Shown here one piece after another: positions 27,292 through 35,000 of a stretch of DNA of 64,000 nucleotides. The number at the start of each line of letters is the position of its first letter. Position 1 is the stretch's first letter. Made by a program: the position numbers and the translations under genes. Under the pieces are notes generated by a model. The model searched no databases. It saw only the letters and a program-made list of their open reading frames with translations, and was not told the origin of the DNA. The stretch covers positions 1,054,001 through 1,118,000 of the forward strand of contig NZ_CP024202.1 in NCBI RefSeq assembly GCF_003932755.1, given 5' to 3'. The stretch is from Methylomicrobium sp. wino1 (lineage in GTDB: Bacteria; Pseudomonadota; Gammaproteobacteria; Methylococcales; Methylomonadaceae).

Positions 27292-27324
27292 CCGCCGCTT
27301 ATCTTTATGAAAGAGAAGCGGCGG
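27292..27324. other. Perfect 9-bp hairpin in the heme operon
   Basis: CCGCCGCTT at 27292-27300 pairs with AAGCGGCGG at 27316-27324. There is no T run on either side. It lies between the small gene at 27340 and the exosortase-type gene and may act in mRNA processing or partial termination. Confidence 0.45.
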
Positions 27325-27339
27325 TGCGACACGTTAAAT

Positions 27340-27597
27340 TCAATTGTTATCGTTCTTCGTTTCGTCCGTATCGATTTCCGTAGATTCGCTCGAATGGCCC
27401 TGCGGTATTTTTGCTGCGAGCTCGGGACGATAGTCGGCGATGAAACGGTATTGCTTGCCGCAATACAGAATCACTTCTTTTTGCCCTCGCTTAAGTATGC
27501 GCATTTCAATACGCAAATCGGCATAACCGTTATGCGCGAACAATTCGTCGAACAACCCCGATAACTTGTGTTTGATGTCTTTGTAACTTGTGTGCAT
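27340..27597 (-). CDS. Small protein after the heme receptor, unknown
   Basis: The 85-residue protein is soluble and charged: HKLSGLFDELFAHNGYADLR, then RILKRGQKEVILYCGKQYRF and an acidic tail rich in Ser, Glu, Asp and Asn. It starts 9 bp after the receptor stop, so it is co-transcribed with it. No family is known to me. The alpha-beta beginning could be a small binding fold. The context supports a role in heme uptake or its control. Confidence 0.7.
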   Translation of the reverse strand: MHTSYKDIKHKLSGLFDELFAHNGYADLRIEMRILKRGQKEVILYCGKQYRFIADYRPELAAKIPQGHSSESTEIDTDETKNDNN

Positions 27598-27606
27598 CGC
27601 CGTATC

Positions 27607-29991
27607 TCAGAATGCTATTTTTAGCGTCGCGCCGACGTTGCGCCCCGGTCGCGAATAACGCTTCCAGAAATCGGCGTTCGCGTAGGCTCCGAAGGTTGCA
27701 TGCGGGTCGCCGGCCCGCGTATTGATGTCTTCCCAGTCGATGTAGGTTTTGTCGAACAAATTGAAAACACCGACGTTAACCGAAACATGGTCGTTGAAAC
27801 GGTAGTAACCGTTGAAGTCGACGACGCCGTATCCTCGGGGCAGGAATTGCGTATCGTCCGGCGCTGTCTTCGGACGCTTGGCGTCGACCAATGTTAATAT
27901 CAATTCAGAACCCCAGATTCCTGAAGGTTCTTCGTAGCGCAGACCGATCACGCCTTTGGCCGGACTGATGCCGCGTAAGGACACGTCGTTTACGGAACCG
28001 GTTTCGAGATTGACGCCCTCTGCATACGATCCGCTGACTATTAAACTCGCTCCTTCCAAAGTTTCGTGAAACCAATCCAAGTAAAGTTGGCTTTTGAATT
28101 CGACGCCCTGAATCCGGATATCGTCCGGGTTATTGATTTGCTGAAATGTCAATCTTGGCGTATCACCGTAGGCCAAACAGAATCCGGTCGCCGCCGAAGG
28201 TACGCAAACTGTGTCCAAAAACAAAAAGTTCTGGTAATCGTTGCGAAAAAAAGTCAGATCGAACGTTCCGGCCGCACCTTTGCCGCGTAAACCGATCTCA
28301 AATCCGGTGCTGGTTTCGGGAGTCAGATTGAAGTTCGGGATCGTTTGATAACCGAATTGATCGTTGACGAAACCGGAGTTGCTTTCGCCAAAATTCGGGC
28401 CGCGGAACCCTTCGGCATATTGCCCGTGAATCGTCAAGTCATCGGTGAGATGGAATAACGCGCCCAATTTGGGCAGAAGCTTGTACTCGTCGAGTTCAGT
28501 CGGCTGGACCTTCGATGTCGCATCGTATAGCCGGTCTTTTTGCGGTTTTAAAGAATAGAACTCGACACGTACGCCGGGAATCAGCTCTACGCGCCGATCG
28601 AGAAACGTGATATTGTCTTGAAGATAAGCACCCGCCTTAGTCACGATACTTTCAGGAAAATCGCGGACAGGAAACGTGTCTGGCGCGACGGTTTTCGAAA
28701 CGGTACCCGGTTGAATGAATGGCGGATTACCGCTGGTATAGGTGATTGTGCCGTCCCGCTTCTGAGTAATCGTGTTCATGCTGATTTGACCGCCGTATTG
28801 CAGTGCGTGATCGAAAATTCCAGTCGAAAAATGTTTGTCGAAGCGAATTTCTCCGCCGATATCGTCGTTATCGAAACTGAAAATGCGATGGATCAGATGA
28901 CGTTTATTCAGCGGATTATCCCGGTCTTGCCATGTCTCTTGTGTCGCCGTGGTCTTTTGCCGATATACGCGCCAGAATGCGTTATCGAATAAAGCGAAGT
29001 CGAGATGGTCGAGCTTATGATCCAACGAGATCCGCCAGCGCGTTTGTCTGTCTTCGGTGATCAGGCTGAATATTTTTGTGTTCGGCGGAAAACCGATGCC
29101 TAGAGGATCTCTGGCATGATAAGCGTCGAGTTCGGACTCGCTGTGCATCCATTCGCCGGTCAAACGCAGCACGTTGTCATCGTCGAAGCGGTAGAGCAGC
29201 TTTCCGAGTCCGTTGTAGACTTCGTTGTCTTGCGGGCTCGGCGCGGTCCTTCTCGGGTTCAATTCCTTGTTGTCGCCTTTTGTATCCGTTTCCTTACTTT
29301 CCGAATGTGTCAACAGCAACAAGCTTTCAAAACCAAATGATGCGCCTGCCAATGTAGCAGTTTTTAGAAAACTCTGATCGGTCGTGTTGTACCCGAGTTT
29401 GGCGTCGGCATAATAATCGTTGCCGAATGTGTCGAGATAATCACGCGGGTCTTTAGTGACAAAGCCGACCGTGCCACCCAGCGCATCTCCGCCGTATTGA
29501 GCAGACCCTGCGCCGCGGATGATTTCGACCGATTTCAGCGCATCCATGTCGACCATGTTTCGCGTCGCCGAGGCGAACGAGCCGATCGAAAAAGCGTCCG
29601 GCAAGCGGACGCCGTCGACTTGCATCAACACGCGGTTTCCGCCGAGACCGCGAATCGTAAAGCCGGTCGCGCCGAAACGCTGAGGATCGTTGCCAACGTT
29701 GACGCCCGGCTCGTAACGGATCAGGTCTTTGATGCTACGGACCATTCGCCGCTCGATCGTCTCGGCGTCGATTACCGAAGCGGTACCCGGCTCTTCATCC
29801 AACGGGCGAGCGCTTGAAGTGCCTTCGACAATCATCGTATCGAGCTCCACCGTATCTTTCATCGCGGCCTTCTCATCGGCAATCGCCGGCGCATTCGCCA
29901 ACAGTGCGCAGAAACAAGCGCATGCGGGCGTCGAATATTTGCAGCTTAGCGGCGCAGGACATAACCGAACAAACGAAAACGCGTTTAACAT
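27607..29991 (-). CDS. TonB-dependent heme/hemoglobin receptor
   Basis: The 794-residue outer-membrane protein has a leader and a TonB box-like ELDTMIVEGTS region. Its plug domain (about 60-180) has PGTASVIDAETIERR, VRSIKDLIRYEPGVNVG and GFTIRGLGGNRVLMQVDGVRLPDAF. The 22-strand barrel contains the heme-receptor type segments FRGPNFGESNSG and PNFNLTPETSTGFEIGLRG, and ends in the aromatic terminal residue (LKIAF) expected for BAM assembly. It belongs to the hemoglobin/transferrin/lactoferrin receptor class. The hmu genes downstream make heme the likely ligand. An unusual Cys-rich leader (PACACFCALLANAPAIA) precedes the cleavage region. Confidence 0.92.
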   Translation of the reverse strand: MLNAFSFVRLCPAPLSCKYSTPACACFCALLANAPAIADEKAAMKDTVELDTMIVEGTSSARPLDEEPGTASVIDAETIERRMVRSIKDLIRYEPGVNVGNDPQRFGATGFTIRGLGGNRVLMQVDGVRLPDAFSIGSFASATRNMVDMDALKSVEIIRGAGSAQYGGDALGGTVGFVTKDPRDYLDTFGNDYYADAKLGYNTTDQSFLKTATLAGASFGFESLLLLTHSESKETDTKGDNKELNPRRTAPSPQDNEVYNGLGKLLYRFDDDNVLRLTGEWMHSESELDAYHARDPLGIGFPPNTKIFSLITEDRQTRWRISLDHKLDHLDFALFDNAFWRVYRQKTTATQETWQDRDNPLNKRHLIHRIFSFDNDDIGGEIRFDKHFSTGIFDHALQYGGQISMNTITQKRDGTITYTSGNPPFIQPGTVSKTVAPDTFPVRDFPESIVTKAGAYLQDNITFLDRRVELIPGVRVEFYSLKPQKDRLYDATSKVQPTELDEYKLLPKLGALFHLTDDLTIHGQYAEGFRGPNFGESNSGFVNDQFGYQTIPNFNLTPETSTGFEIGLRGKGAAGTFDLTFFRNDYQNFLFLDTVCVPSAATGFCLAYGDTPRLTFQQINNPDDIRIQGVEFKSQLYLDWFHETLEGASLIVSGSYAEGVNLETGSVNDVSLRGISPAKGVIGLRYEEPSGIWGSELILTLVDAKRPKTAPDDTQFLPRGYGVVDFNGYYRFNDHVSVNVGVFNLFDKTYIDWEDINTRAGDPHATFGAYANADFWKRYSRPGRNVGATLKIAF

Positions 29992-30030
29992 GTTGGCGAG
30001 TGAATTTATGGGGTTTCATCCTGAAGATGC

Positions 30031-30309
30031 TCAGTGTAATTGTGTGCGCTTAGGATTTTGTTGCCGCTGTTCCAACAACGTATGCGTCACTTGCTGCCAA
30101 TGACTGAGTAATTGACGGTACATTTGTTGGCCCGTGGGCAGTTGTTCCAGCTCGGATTCGGTGATCAGTCTGTTGAGCTGGTTGACGATCATGTGCGCCA
30201 ATTTCGGACAATGATGACCGTTGCTGAATTGGGTGATTAGCATTAACGTGCTCGCATGAAGATGTGTAATTTCATGCAGAGCCGATGTTTCCGTTTGATT
30301 TTCCAACAT
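30031..30309 (-). CDS. First gene of the heme operon, His-rich small protein
   Basis: The 92-residue product has no signal. It is helical, with histidines clustered in HEITHLHAST and GHHCPKLAHM and one cysteine. GAGGATGTC precedes the ATG at a short distance. It is 39 bp upstream of the receptor gene and is the first gene after the Fur box, so it is iron-regulated by position. It could bind iron or heme, but no family is recognised. Confidence 0.7.
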   Translation of the reverse strand: MLENQTETSALHEITHLHASTLMLITQFSNGHHCPKLAHMIVNQLNRLITESELEQLPTGQQMYRQLLSHWQQVTHTLLEQRQQNPKRTQLH

Positions 30310-30428
30310 GACATCCTCATTCGAGTAAGCATTAAAAAAATTGGCGCACGCAGTGTGCGATTAAGAGAGCGAAGCATCGTGCGCCAAACGATAGTCAGGA
30401 GAGGTCAAATATCTATCGTAGTGCTAAT

Positions 30429-30447
30429 GATAATGATTCTTATTTAT
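30429..30447 (-). promoter_or_regulatory. Fur box for the heme operon
   Basis: GATAATGATTCTTATTTAT closely follows the Fur consensus GATAATGATAATCATTATC in its first half and keeps the A/T pattern of the second. It lies about 120 bp upstream of the first heme-locus gene at 30309. Repression by iron-loaded Fur is expected. Confidence 0.75.
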
Positions 30448-30775
30448 ATGTCAACAAAAAATATTTCCCTTCATTTGTTGCTCGATTAGAATCGTTAAGC
30501 GAACTGGGATTTTAAAACTTGAGAAAGACAGGATCAGAACTCTGTTCTGTACATTTCGACATGGATTAATCAAACCAAAATGTTCGGGGCGGGTTATTCA
30601 CCCGCCCCGGCCAAGGCAATACATTTGTTAAAGCTAAATTAGAATCGCGAAGCGAGCACGGGTTAAAATGCTTTTGTGTTTTCAGTAGGTAACGACTTGA
30701 TTTTCGCACGAGACCCACTGGACCGGTCGGCACAGAGCTTTTCCGGCCTTTTTTGATGATTAACCGGAGACAACA
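30448..30775. other. Intergenic with a 10-bp GC-rich stem
   Basis: CGGGGCGGGT at 30585-30594 pairs perfectly with ACCCGCCCCG at 30600-30609 around a 5-bp loop. No T run follows. Nothing else is clear between the Fur box and the DUF6494 gene; CCGGAGA at about 30764 is the latter's ribosome site. Confidence 0.5.
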
Positions 30776-30982
30776 ATGAACGAAGATACTTTGAATATGG
30801 AAGTCAGGAAATTTTTGAAACAAGTCGGCGTCACTTCACAGCGGGAGATTGAACACGCGATTGCTAAAGCGGTTGAAGCAGGGAACCTAAAAGGCACTGA
30901 AACGCTACAGGTAAAAATGACTTTGGAGCTGCCGGGCGTTCAGCTGACCCATACGATCGAAGATCAAATCAAGCTGGAATAA
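30776..30982 (+). CDS. DUF6494 family protein
   Basis: This 68-residue protein matches the small DUF6494 family as I know it: VRKFLKQVGVTSQREIEHAIAKAVEAGNL and a C-terminal strand pair TLQVKMTLELPGVQLTHTIEDQIKLE. The family is widespread in proteobacteria and has no established role. A GGAG site lies before the ATG. It appears to be monocistronic and is followed by a family H repeat. Confidence 0.8.
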   Translation: MNEDTLNMEVRKFLKQVGVTSQREIEHAIAKAVEAGNLKGTETLQVKMTLELPGVQLTHTIEDQIKLE

Positions 30983-31001
30983 ACATAAATTCCACAATTT
31001 G

Positions 31002-31085
31002 GCCATGAAGCACATGAAGGTTATGTAGAAAAAACTATAAAATCAAAAATCTAATTCTTCATGTCACTTCATGACCTTCATGGTG
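31002..31085. repeat. Family H repeat, second copy
   Basis: CCATGAAGCACATGAAGG at the left and CTTCATGACCTTCATGG at the right are inverse of each other. It matches 16521-16605 in order and length. It lies between convergent genes. Confidence 0.65.
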
Positions 31086-31118
31086 ACACGCTTTTTCTAG
31101 AATAAGCGATAGCTCGCG

Positions 31119-31910
31119 TCACTCCCGGCGTAACGTGCTAAATGGCAAACGCAACAAGCTCGCGAATCCGAGTTCTTCCGGATTTCTGAAAGGCGCGAGA
31201 CCGATCGGCATGTCGGTTTGAGCTTGTTTGGGCTCGGCGCGGAAGGTGCCGCATAGGCGATCCCAACAGGAAATCGAAAAGCCGTAATTGCTATCGGTTT
31301 CGACTTGGATCGTCGAATGATGAATACGATGCATGTCCGGTGTAACGATGAACCAACGGAGTATTTTATCGACTCGCCCCGGAATATCGACATTGCCGTG
31401 ATTGAACGTGGCCGCACCGTTCAGGATAATTTCGAAGGCGATCACGGCCAGCGGGTCCGCACCGAGCAATAAGATCCACGCGATTTTATAGAACATTGAA
31501 AAAACAATTTCCAACGGATGAAAGCGAACCGCCGTTGTTGCATCGAAGGCCATATCGGTGTGATGAATCTGGTGTAAGCGCCATAGCAACGGCCATTTGT
31601 GCGAGAGCACATGCTGACCGTAAATCGCAAAATCGAGCGCGATCAAGGTAAACGCAACCGCCGGCCAGCCTTGAATATCAAAGATGTTCAACAAACCCCA
31701 AGACTGCTCTTGCGCATAAACCGCGCTTAGATAGGCCGCTCCACCGACCGTCAGTCGCATTAGCAGCATGTTGAACAGCGCCAAGCCGATATTGATCGGC
31801 CACCGCCGTTTGCGGTCGGGCGATTGCTTGCGTCTTGGTCGTAGCGCTTCCCAACTGATCATGATCAAAAAAATGCCTAGCGCAATAGATAAGCGGATTA
31901 CGGTTTCCAT
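31119..31910 (-). CDS. Fatty acid hydroxylase/sterol desaturase superfamily membrane protein
   Basis: The 263-residue protein has about five membrane helices and the eight-histidine di-iron motif: HVLSH, then HQIHH near residue 96, and HRIHH near 194 with NHGN between them. Such enzymes hydroxylate or desaturate lipids in the inner membrane using O2. In this organism a hopanoid, sterol or lipid-A substrate is possible, and none can be chosen from sequence. Its start overlaps the end of the upstream glycosyltransferase gene by 13 bp, so the two are coupled. Confidence 0.85.
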   Translation of the reverse strand: METVIRLSIALGIFLIMISWEALRPRRKQSPDRKRRWPINIGLALFNMLLMRLTVGGAAYLSAVYAQEQSWGLLNIFDIQGWPAVAFTLIALDFAIYGQHVLSHKWPLLWRLHQIHHTDMAFDATTAVRFHPLEIVFSMFYKIAWILLLGADPLAVIAFEIILNGAATFNHGNVDIPGRVDKILRWFIVTPDMHRIHHSTIQVETDSNYGFSISCWDRLCGTFRAEPKQAQTDMPIGLAPFRNPEELGFASLLRLPFSTLRRE

Positions 31911-32587
31911 AATTTTCCTGTTCGGTAAAGATAAGCCAATTTCTCAGGATGACTGCCCAAAAAATAACGTAGCCTTAGACTCCACATCAATAGAATCGTT
32001 CGGTATAAGCCATAGCTTTCCCAGCGCCTGCCGGAACTGACGACACGGGCGGTTAGGCAGGCTGGTTTACCCAGTTTTTTTAACGATTTGCTGAGTGCGA
32101 TATCTTCCATCAAGGTGATATCGGGAAAGCCATCCACAGCGTCGAAGGCTTGGCGGCTTACAAATATTGCCTGATCTCCGGTTGCGATGCCGGTCCATCG
32201 TGACCGGAGATTCATTAATGCGGCGATCACCCTCAACATGACATGGCTACCACTCAGGCGAATATCGAAACGCCCCCAACATGCGCCTTCATTCAGCGCT
32301 TGAGTAATCGAGTTCAATGCTTGTTCGGGCAGTATCGTATCGGCATGCAAAAAGATCAAGACTTCGCCGTGCGCATGCTTTGCCCCCCGATTCATTTGTT
32401 TGGCGCGGCCGGCCGGGCCGGTTGATACATGGTCGGCCAGACCCTCGGCCAGTGCCACGGTACGATCGCTACTGCCGCCGTCCGATACGATAATTTCCGT
32501 ATGTTCGCGTAAGTGTTGCAATTTGCCAAGACACTCAACGATCGAGGTTTGTTCGTTGAGTGTCGGGATTATGATCGAAAAGTTCAT
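31898..32587 (-). CDS. Glycosyltransferase family 2 (TIGR04283 type)
   Basis: The 229-residue protein is a GT-A glycosyltransferase: FSIIIPTLNEQTSIVECL at the start, VSDGGSSDRTVALAEG, then GRAKQMNRGAKHAHGEVLIFLHADTILP, where HAD is the metal-binding DxD-like motif. ATGDQAIFVSRQAFDAVDGFPDITLMEDIALSKSL is typical of the TIGR04283 subgroup, named after arsenosugar biosynthesis but wider in practice. No arsenosugar genes are near. It overlaps the di-iron membrane enzyme gene. Confidence 0.85.
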   Translation of the reverse strand: MNFSIIIPTLNEQTSIVECLGKLQHLREHTEIIVSDGGSSDRTVALAEGLADHVSTGPAGRAKQMNRGAKHAHGEVLIFLHADTILPEQALNSITQALNEGACWGRFDIRLSGSHVMLRVIAALMNLRSRWTGIATGDQAIFVSRQAFDAVDGFPDITLMEDIALSKSLKKLGKPACLTARVVSSGRRWESYGLYRTILLMWSLRLRYFLGSHPEKLAYLYRTGKLWKP

Positions 32588-32596
32588 GATTTATTC

Positions 32597-32838
32597 ACTC
32601 CCTTTTGATCGAAAAACCGTCTAAGAATAAAAGGCATGGGATGAGTCTACCGAGGACCGCCGTTCACCCAGCACCTAAATTATCCCAGATAGTTAACCAT
32701 AGCCAATGAACTATGGAATTTAGGTGCTGGGTAAACCCATCCATGGGGGCTTGACGGCAGCGATCCCTGCTGCCGACATCCTCGCTAGCCACACCCCATA
32801 CCTTCATAAAGTTAACCATTTTTTGAGTATAAAGGGGG
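32597..32838. repeat. Family A element, long form
   Basis: It starts CTCCCTTTTGATCGAAAAAC and ends TTTTTGAGTATAAAGGGGGT, ends that are partly inverse. The middle has the palindromic arms CCCAGCACCTAAATT and AATTTAGGTGCTGGG. A shorter copy lacking the arms is at 41988-42161. Confidence 0.75.
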
Positions 32839-32840
32839 TA

Positions 32841-34820
32841 TCATTGCGCCGGTGGAAGCGCTTCCGTTTCCAAAGCCGGATGGATTCGGTTGATTTCAGT
32901 TACTGAAAGACCGGGGCGTAACGGCGAATAACGCCCGTATTCGACTAAATCGGCGGGCGAAATCGTTCCGACGATGTTTTCAAGTTCGGATAATTTCAAA
33001 CCTTGTCTTATTAGATACACGATATAGGTATGGCGAATGGCATCGGCATTGAAGTCTTCGGGATGTGTCATGCCGGCATCGATCGCCGCAACGCTTATAA
33101 TCGCGGAAAGATCGTCGATCGCTAGCGGGCTATCGGTATACCAGGCCGGAAACCGATGTTGCTCGTTAAAATAACTCAATAGACCGTCGAGCGGAATGGT
33201 TCTCGGTACGGGGCCGCTGAACAGGATCACTCCTGCCTCGGCATCCAGATGCTCCGGAGTCAATGCCGCGGCTTCCTTCAATGTAACGCCAAGCAATAAC
33301 AAAATAATTAACTGTTTACCCATTGTATTCGAAGCATTGAGCAGCGCGCGCAAATCGGCATCCGACAATTCCCGTAGCATTGGCGCATGCAGTCGCTGAT
33401 GATTGCGGATTTGAGCAAGTCTTTCGGGAGAGATTTGCGGCAAGTCCAGCCTTCCGGCGCCAAAACCTAGGTTCGCGTAGGACGACAAACCGGATAACGC
33501 ATCGTCCGATTGCTTTTCGCGCGGCGGATGTAAAAATTCGGCCAGCCAAACGCCGAACAGTCCGAGCATGACTGACCCGATAACGATAATCAGTGTATCT
33601 CGGTTGTAATTCGGGCTGATGGGATCGCGGGCAAGAAAGGCTCGGTCAATCACGGTAACCTGAGGGTATTTTTCGACCGGACGCGTTTCGATTTGCACCA
33701 GTCGTTCTTGCGTTTCTCGATAAATTTTTTCGAGTCCATCGAGATCGGCTTTCAGGCTTTCATGTTGCGCGAAGCGTGAGCTGAACTCCGATGCCATGCG
33801 TTTGTGATCCTCGAGCTGTTGACGAATACGATCGAGTGTCATTTTTGCGGCTTGGTATTCTTGCATCGCATCGGTATGCACGATTCTTGTGCCGTATTGC
33901 TGCTTGGCTGCGATTTCCTTTTCGAGCTTTTTGATTTCCTCGGGAATGAATCTCATCGACGGTTGCCGAGCCAGGTATTCCCGGGTATAGCGTTTGTCGA
34001 ATTCGGCCAGCTTTTCCCTGAGCTGTTGCAAGCGTTGCTCCAATTGATCCAGGCTGCGTTGATCCTGAGTCGGCACGACGGCTTGACCTTCTTCGATGGC
34101 CTTTTCGACGGCTTCGAGTCGAGCCTTGGCTTTGACTTCGGCCTCATTGGCGTTATTCAATGCCGCCGTTAGTCCGGTTAATTTGGCCAATACCGTATTT
34201 TCTTGGCGTTCGGTCGAGGCGATGTCATGTTCGTTCCTAAATTCGATCAGCGCGTTCCGGGCTTGTTCGATTTTAATTTCCAATTCAACCAACTCATCCT
34301 TGACGATTTGTATTGTCTTGCCTTTGCTGCTTTCGATTTCCGCCGCTCTGGCATCCAAATATACGTCTATCCAGGTATTGATCAAAGCCGATAAAATCTC
34401 CGGCATTTCACCCTCGGCCTGCATCTCGACCAATTGCGTGTCGGGCAACGATTGAACTTGCAAGATTTCCTTGACGTCTTCTAAAGTGAGATTGGCTTGC
34501 GGATGCGTTATCTCGAGTCTCTTGAGCGTTTCATCCAATAGTTCGCGGCCCAGCAAAATTTGCCGTTGAATCGCGACATGCTGGATATCGGCGGTTTCCG
34601 AGACCTGATCGATCGCGGTCATTGCCGAAGTTAGTAAAGTTGCAGTGCTGCGGTATATTGCAGGGCGGCTGTAGTTGTAAGCCAAGCCGATGAGCAATGC
34701 GCTCAGGAATACGCCGAAAAAGATTGGCAAGCGGGAGAGAAGCCAGCGTTGTGGCGGCGAGCTAGGCGTGTAATGACCTGCATTAGTGATGACTTCAATA
34801 TGCGGCGGATAATCGTTCAT
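32841..34820 (-). CDS. Wzz/GumC-like chain-length protein fused to a degenerate tyrosine-recombinase-like domain
   Basis: The 659-residue protein has a first membrane helix (about 30-49), a long periplasmic part with coiled coils (about 165-385), and a second helix at 408-428 preceded by the Pro-rich RDPISPNYNRD. This is the polysaccharide co-polymerase (Wzz/GumC/PCP-2a) layout. In that class the cytoplasmic end usually carries a tyrosine kinase. Here residues 481-640 instead read like the catalytic fold of XerC/D recombinases: LRELSDADLRALLNAS, GVTLKEAAALTPEHLD, IPLDG, DAIRHTYIVYLIRQG and a Tyr pair at 628/631. Catalytic residues are mostly lost: the first Arg is Thr, HxxR is DxxR (D593, R596), and the GH histidine is Thr. 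It is probably not a recombinase. A role in surface polysaccharide length is likely; the new domain's job is unknown. Confidence 0.78.
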   Translation of the reverse strand: MNDYPPHIEVITNAGHYTPSSPPQRWLLSRLPIFFGVFLSALLIGLAYNYSRPAIYRSTATLLTSAMTAIDQVSETADIQHVAIQRQILLGRELLDETLKRLEITHPQANLTLEDVKEILQVQSLPDTQLVEMQAEGEMPEILSALINTWIDVYLDARAAEIESSKGKTIQIVKDELVELEIKIEQARNALIEFRNEHDIASTERQENTVLAKLTGLTAALNNANEAEVKAKARLEAVEKAIEEGQAVVPTQDQRSLDQLEQRLQQLREKLAEFDKRYTREYLARQPSMRFIPEEIKKLEKEIAAKQQYGTRIVHTDAMQEYQAAKMTLDRIRQQLEDHKRMASEFSSRFAQHESLKADLDGLEKIYRETQERLVQIETRPVEKYPQVTVIDRAFLARDPISPNYNRDTLIIVIGSVMLGLFGVWLAEFLHPPREKQSDDALSGLSSYANLGFGAGRLDLPQISPERLAQIRNHQRLHAPMLRELSDADLRALLNASNTMGKQLIILLLLGVTLKEAAALTPEHLDAEAGVILFSGPVPRTIPLDGLLSYFNEQHRFPAWYTDSPLAIDDLSAIISVAAIDAGMTHPEDFNADAIRHTYIVYLIRQGLKLSELENIVGTISPADLVEYGRYSPLRPGLSVTEINRIHPALETEALPPAQ

Positions 34821-34854
34821 CGGTAGAATGCCCGTTGTTTATGATGGATCTCGA

Positions 34855-34995
34855 AGATCACAGATTACACGAAGTTTGCAATTTTTAAACGGTTTTGGCT
34901 GGCGCAACCGTTCGTTTCGCCGGCTGCAAACCCCAGCCTGCCAAGATACCAAATATTTTCGTGTGTTTCGTGGACAAAATGCTTTTTATTGGATC
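34855..34995. repeat. Family I repeat remnant
   Basis: CACAGATTACACGAAG at the left and GTGTTTCGTGGACAAAATGC at the right also occur before 4780 in similar form. It fills the gap between the Wzz-like and helicase genes. Confidence 0.5.
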
Positions 34996-35000
34996 AATGC

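Noticed and set aside
30676..30775. Possible riboswitch before DUF6494
   Set aside because: No known aptamer core could be recognised, only a short GC-rich stretch and the ribosome site.
32841..33400. Separate integrase gene at the end of the Wzz-like gene
   Set aside because: The frame is continuous with the membrane part, with no stop, internal ribosome site or attachment-like repeat, so it is a fused domain.
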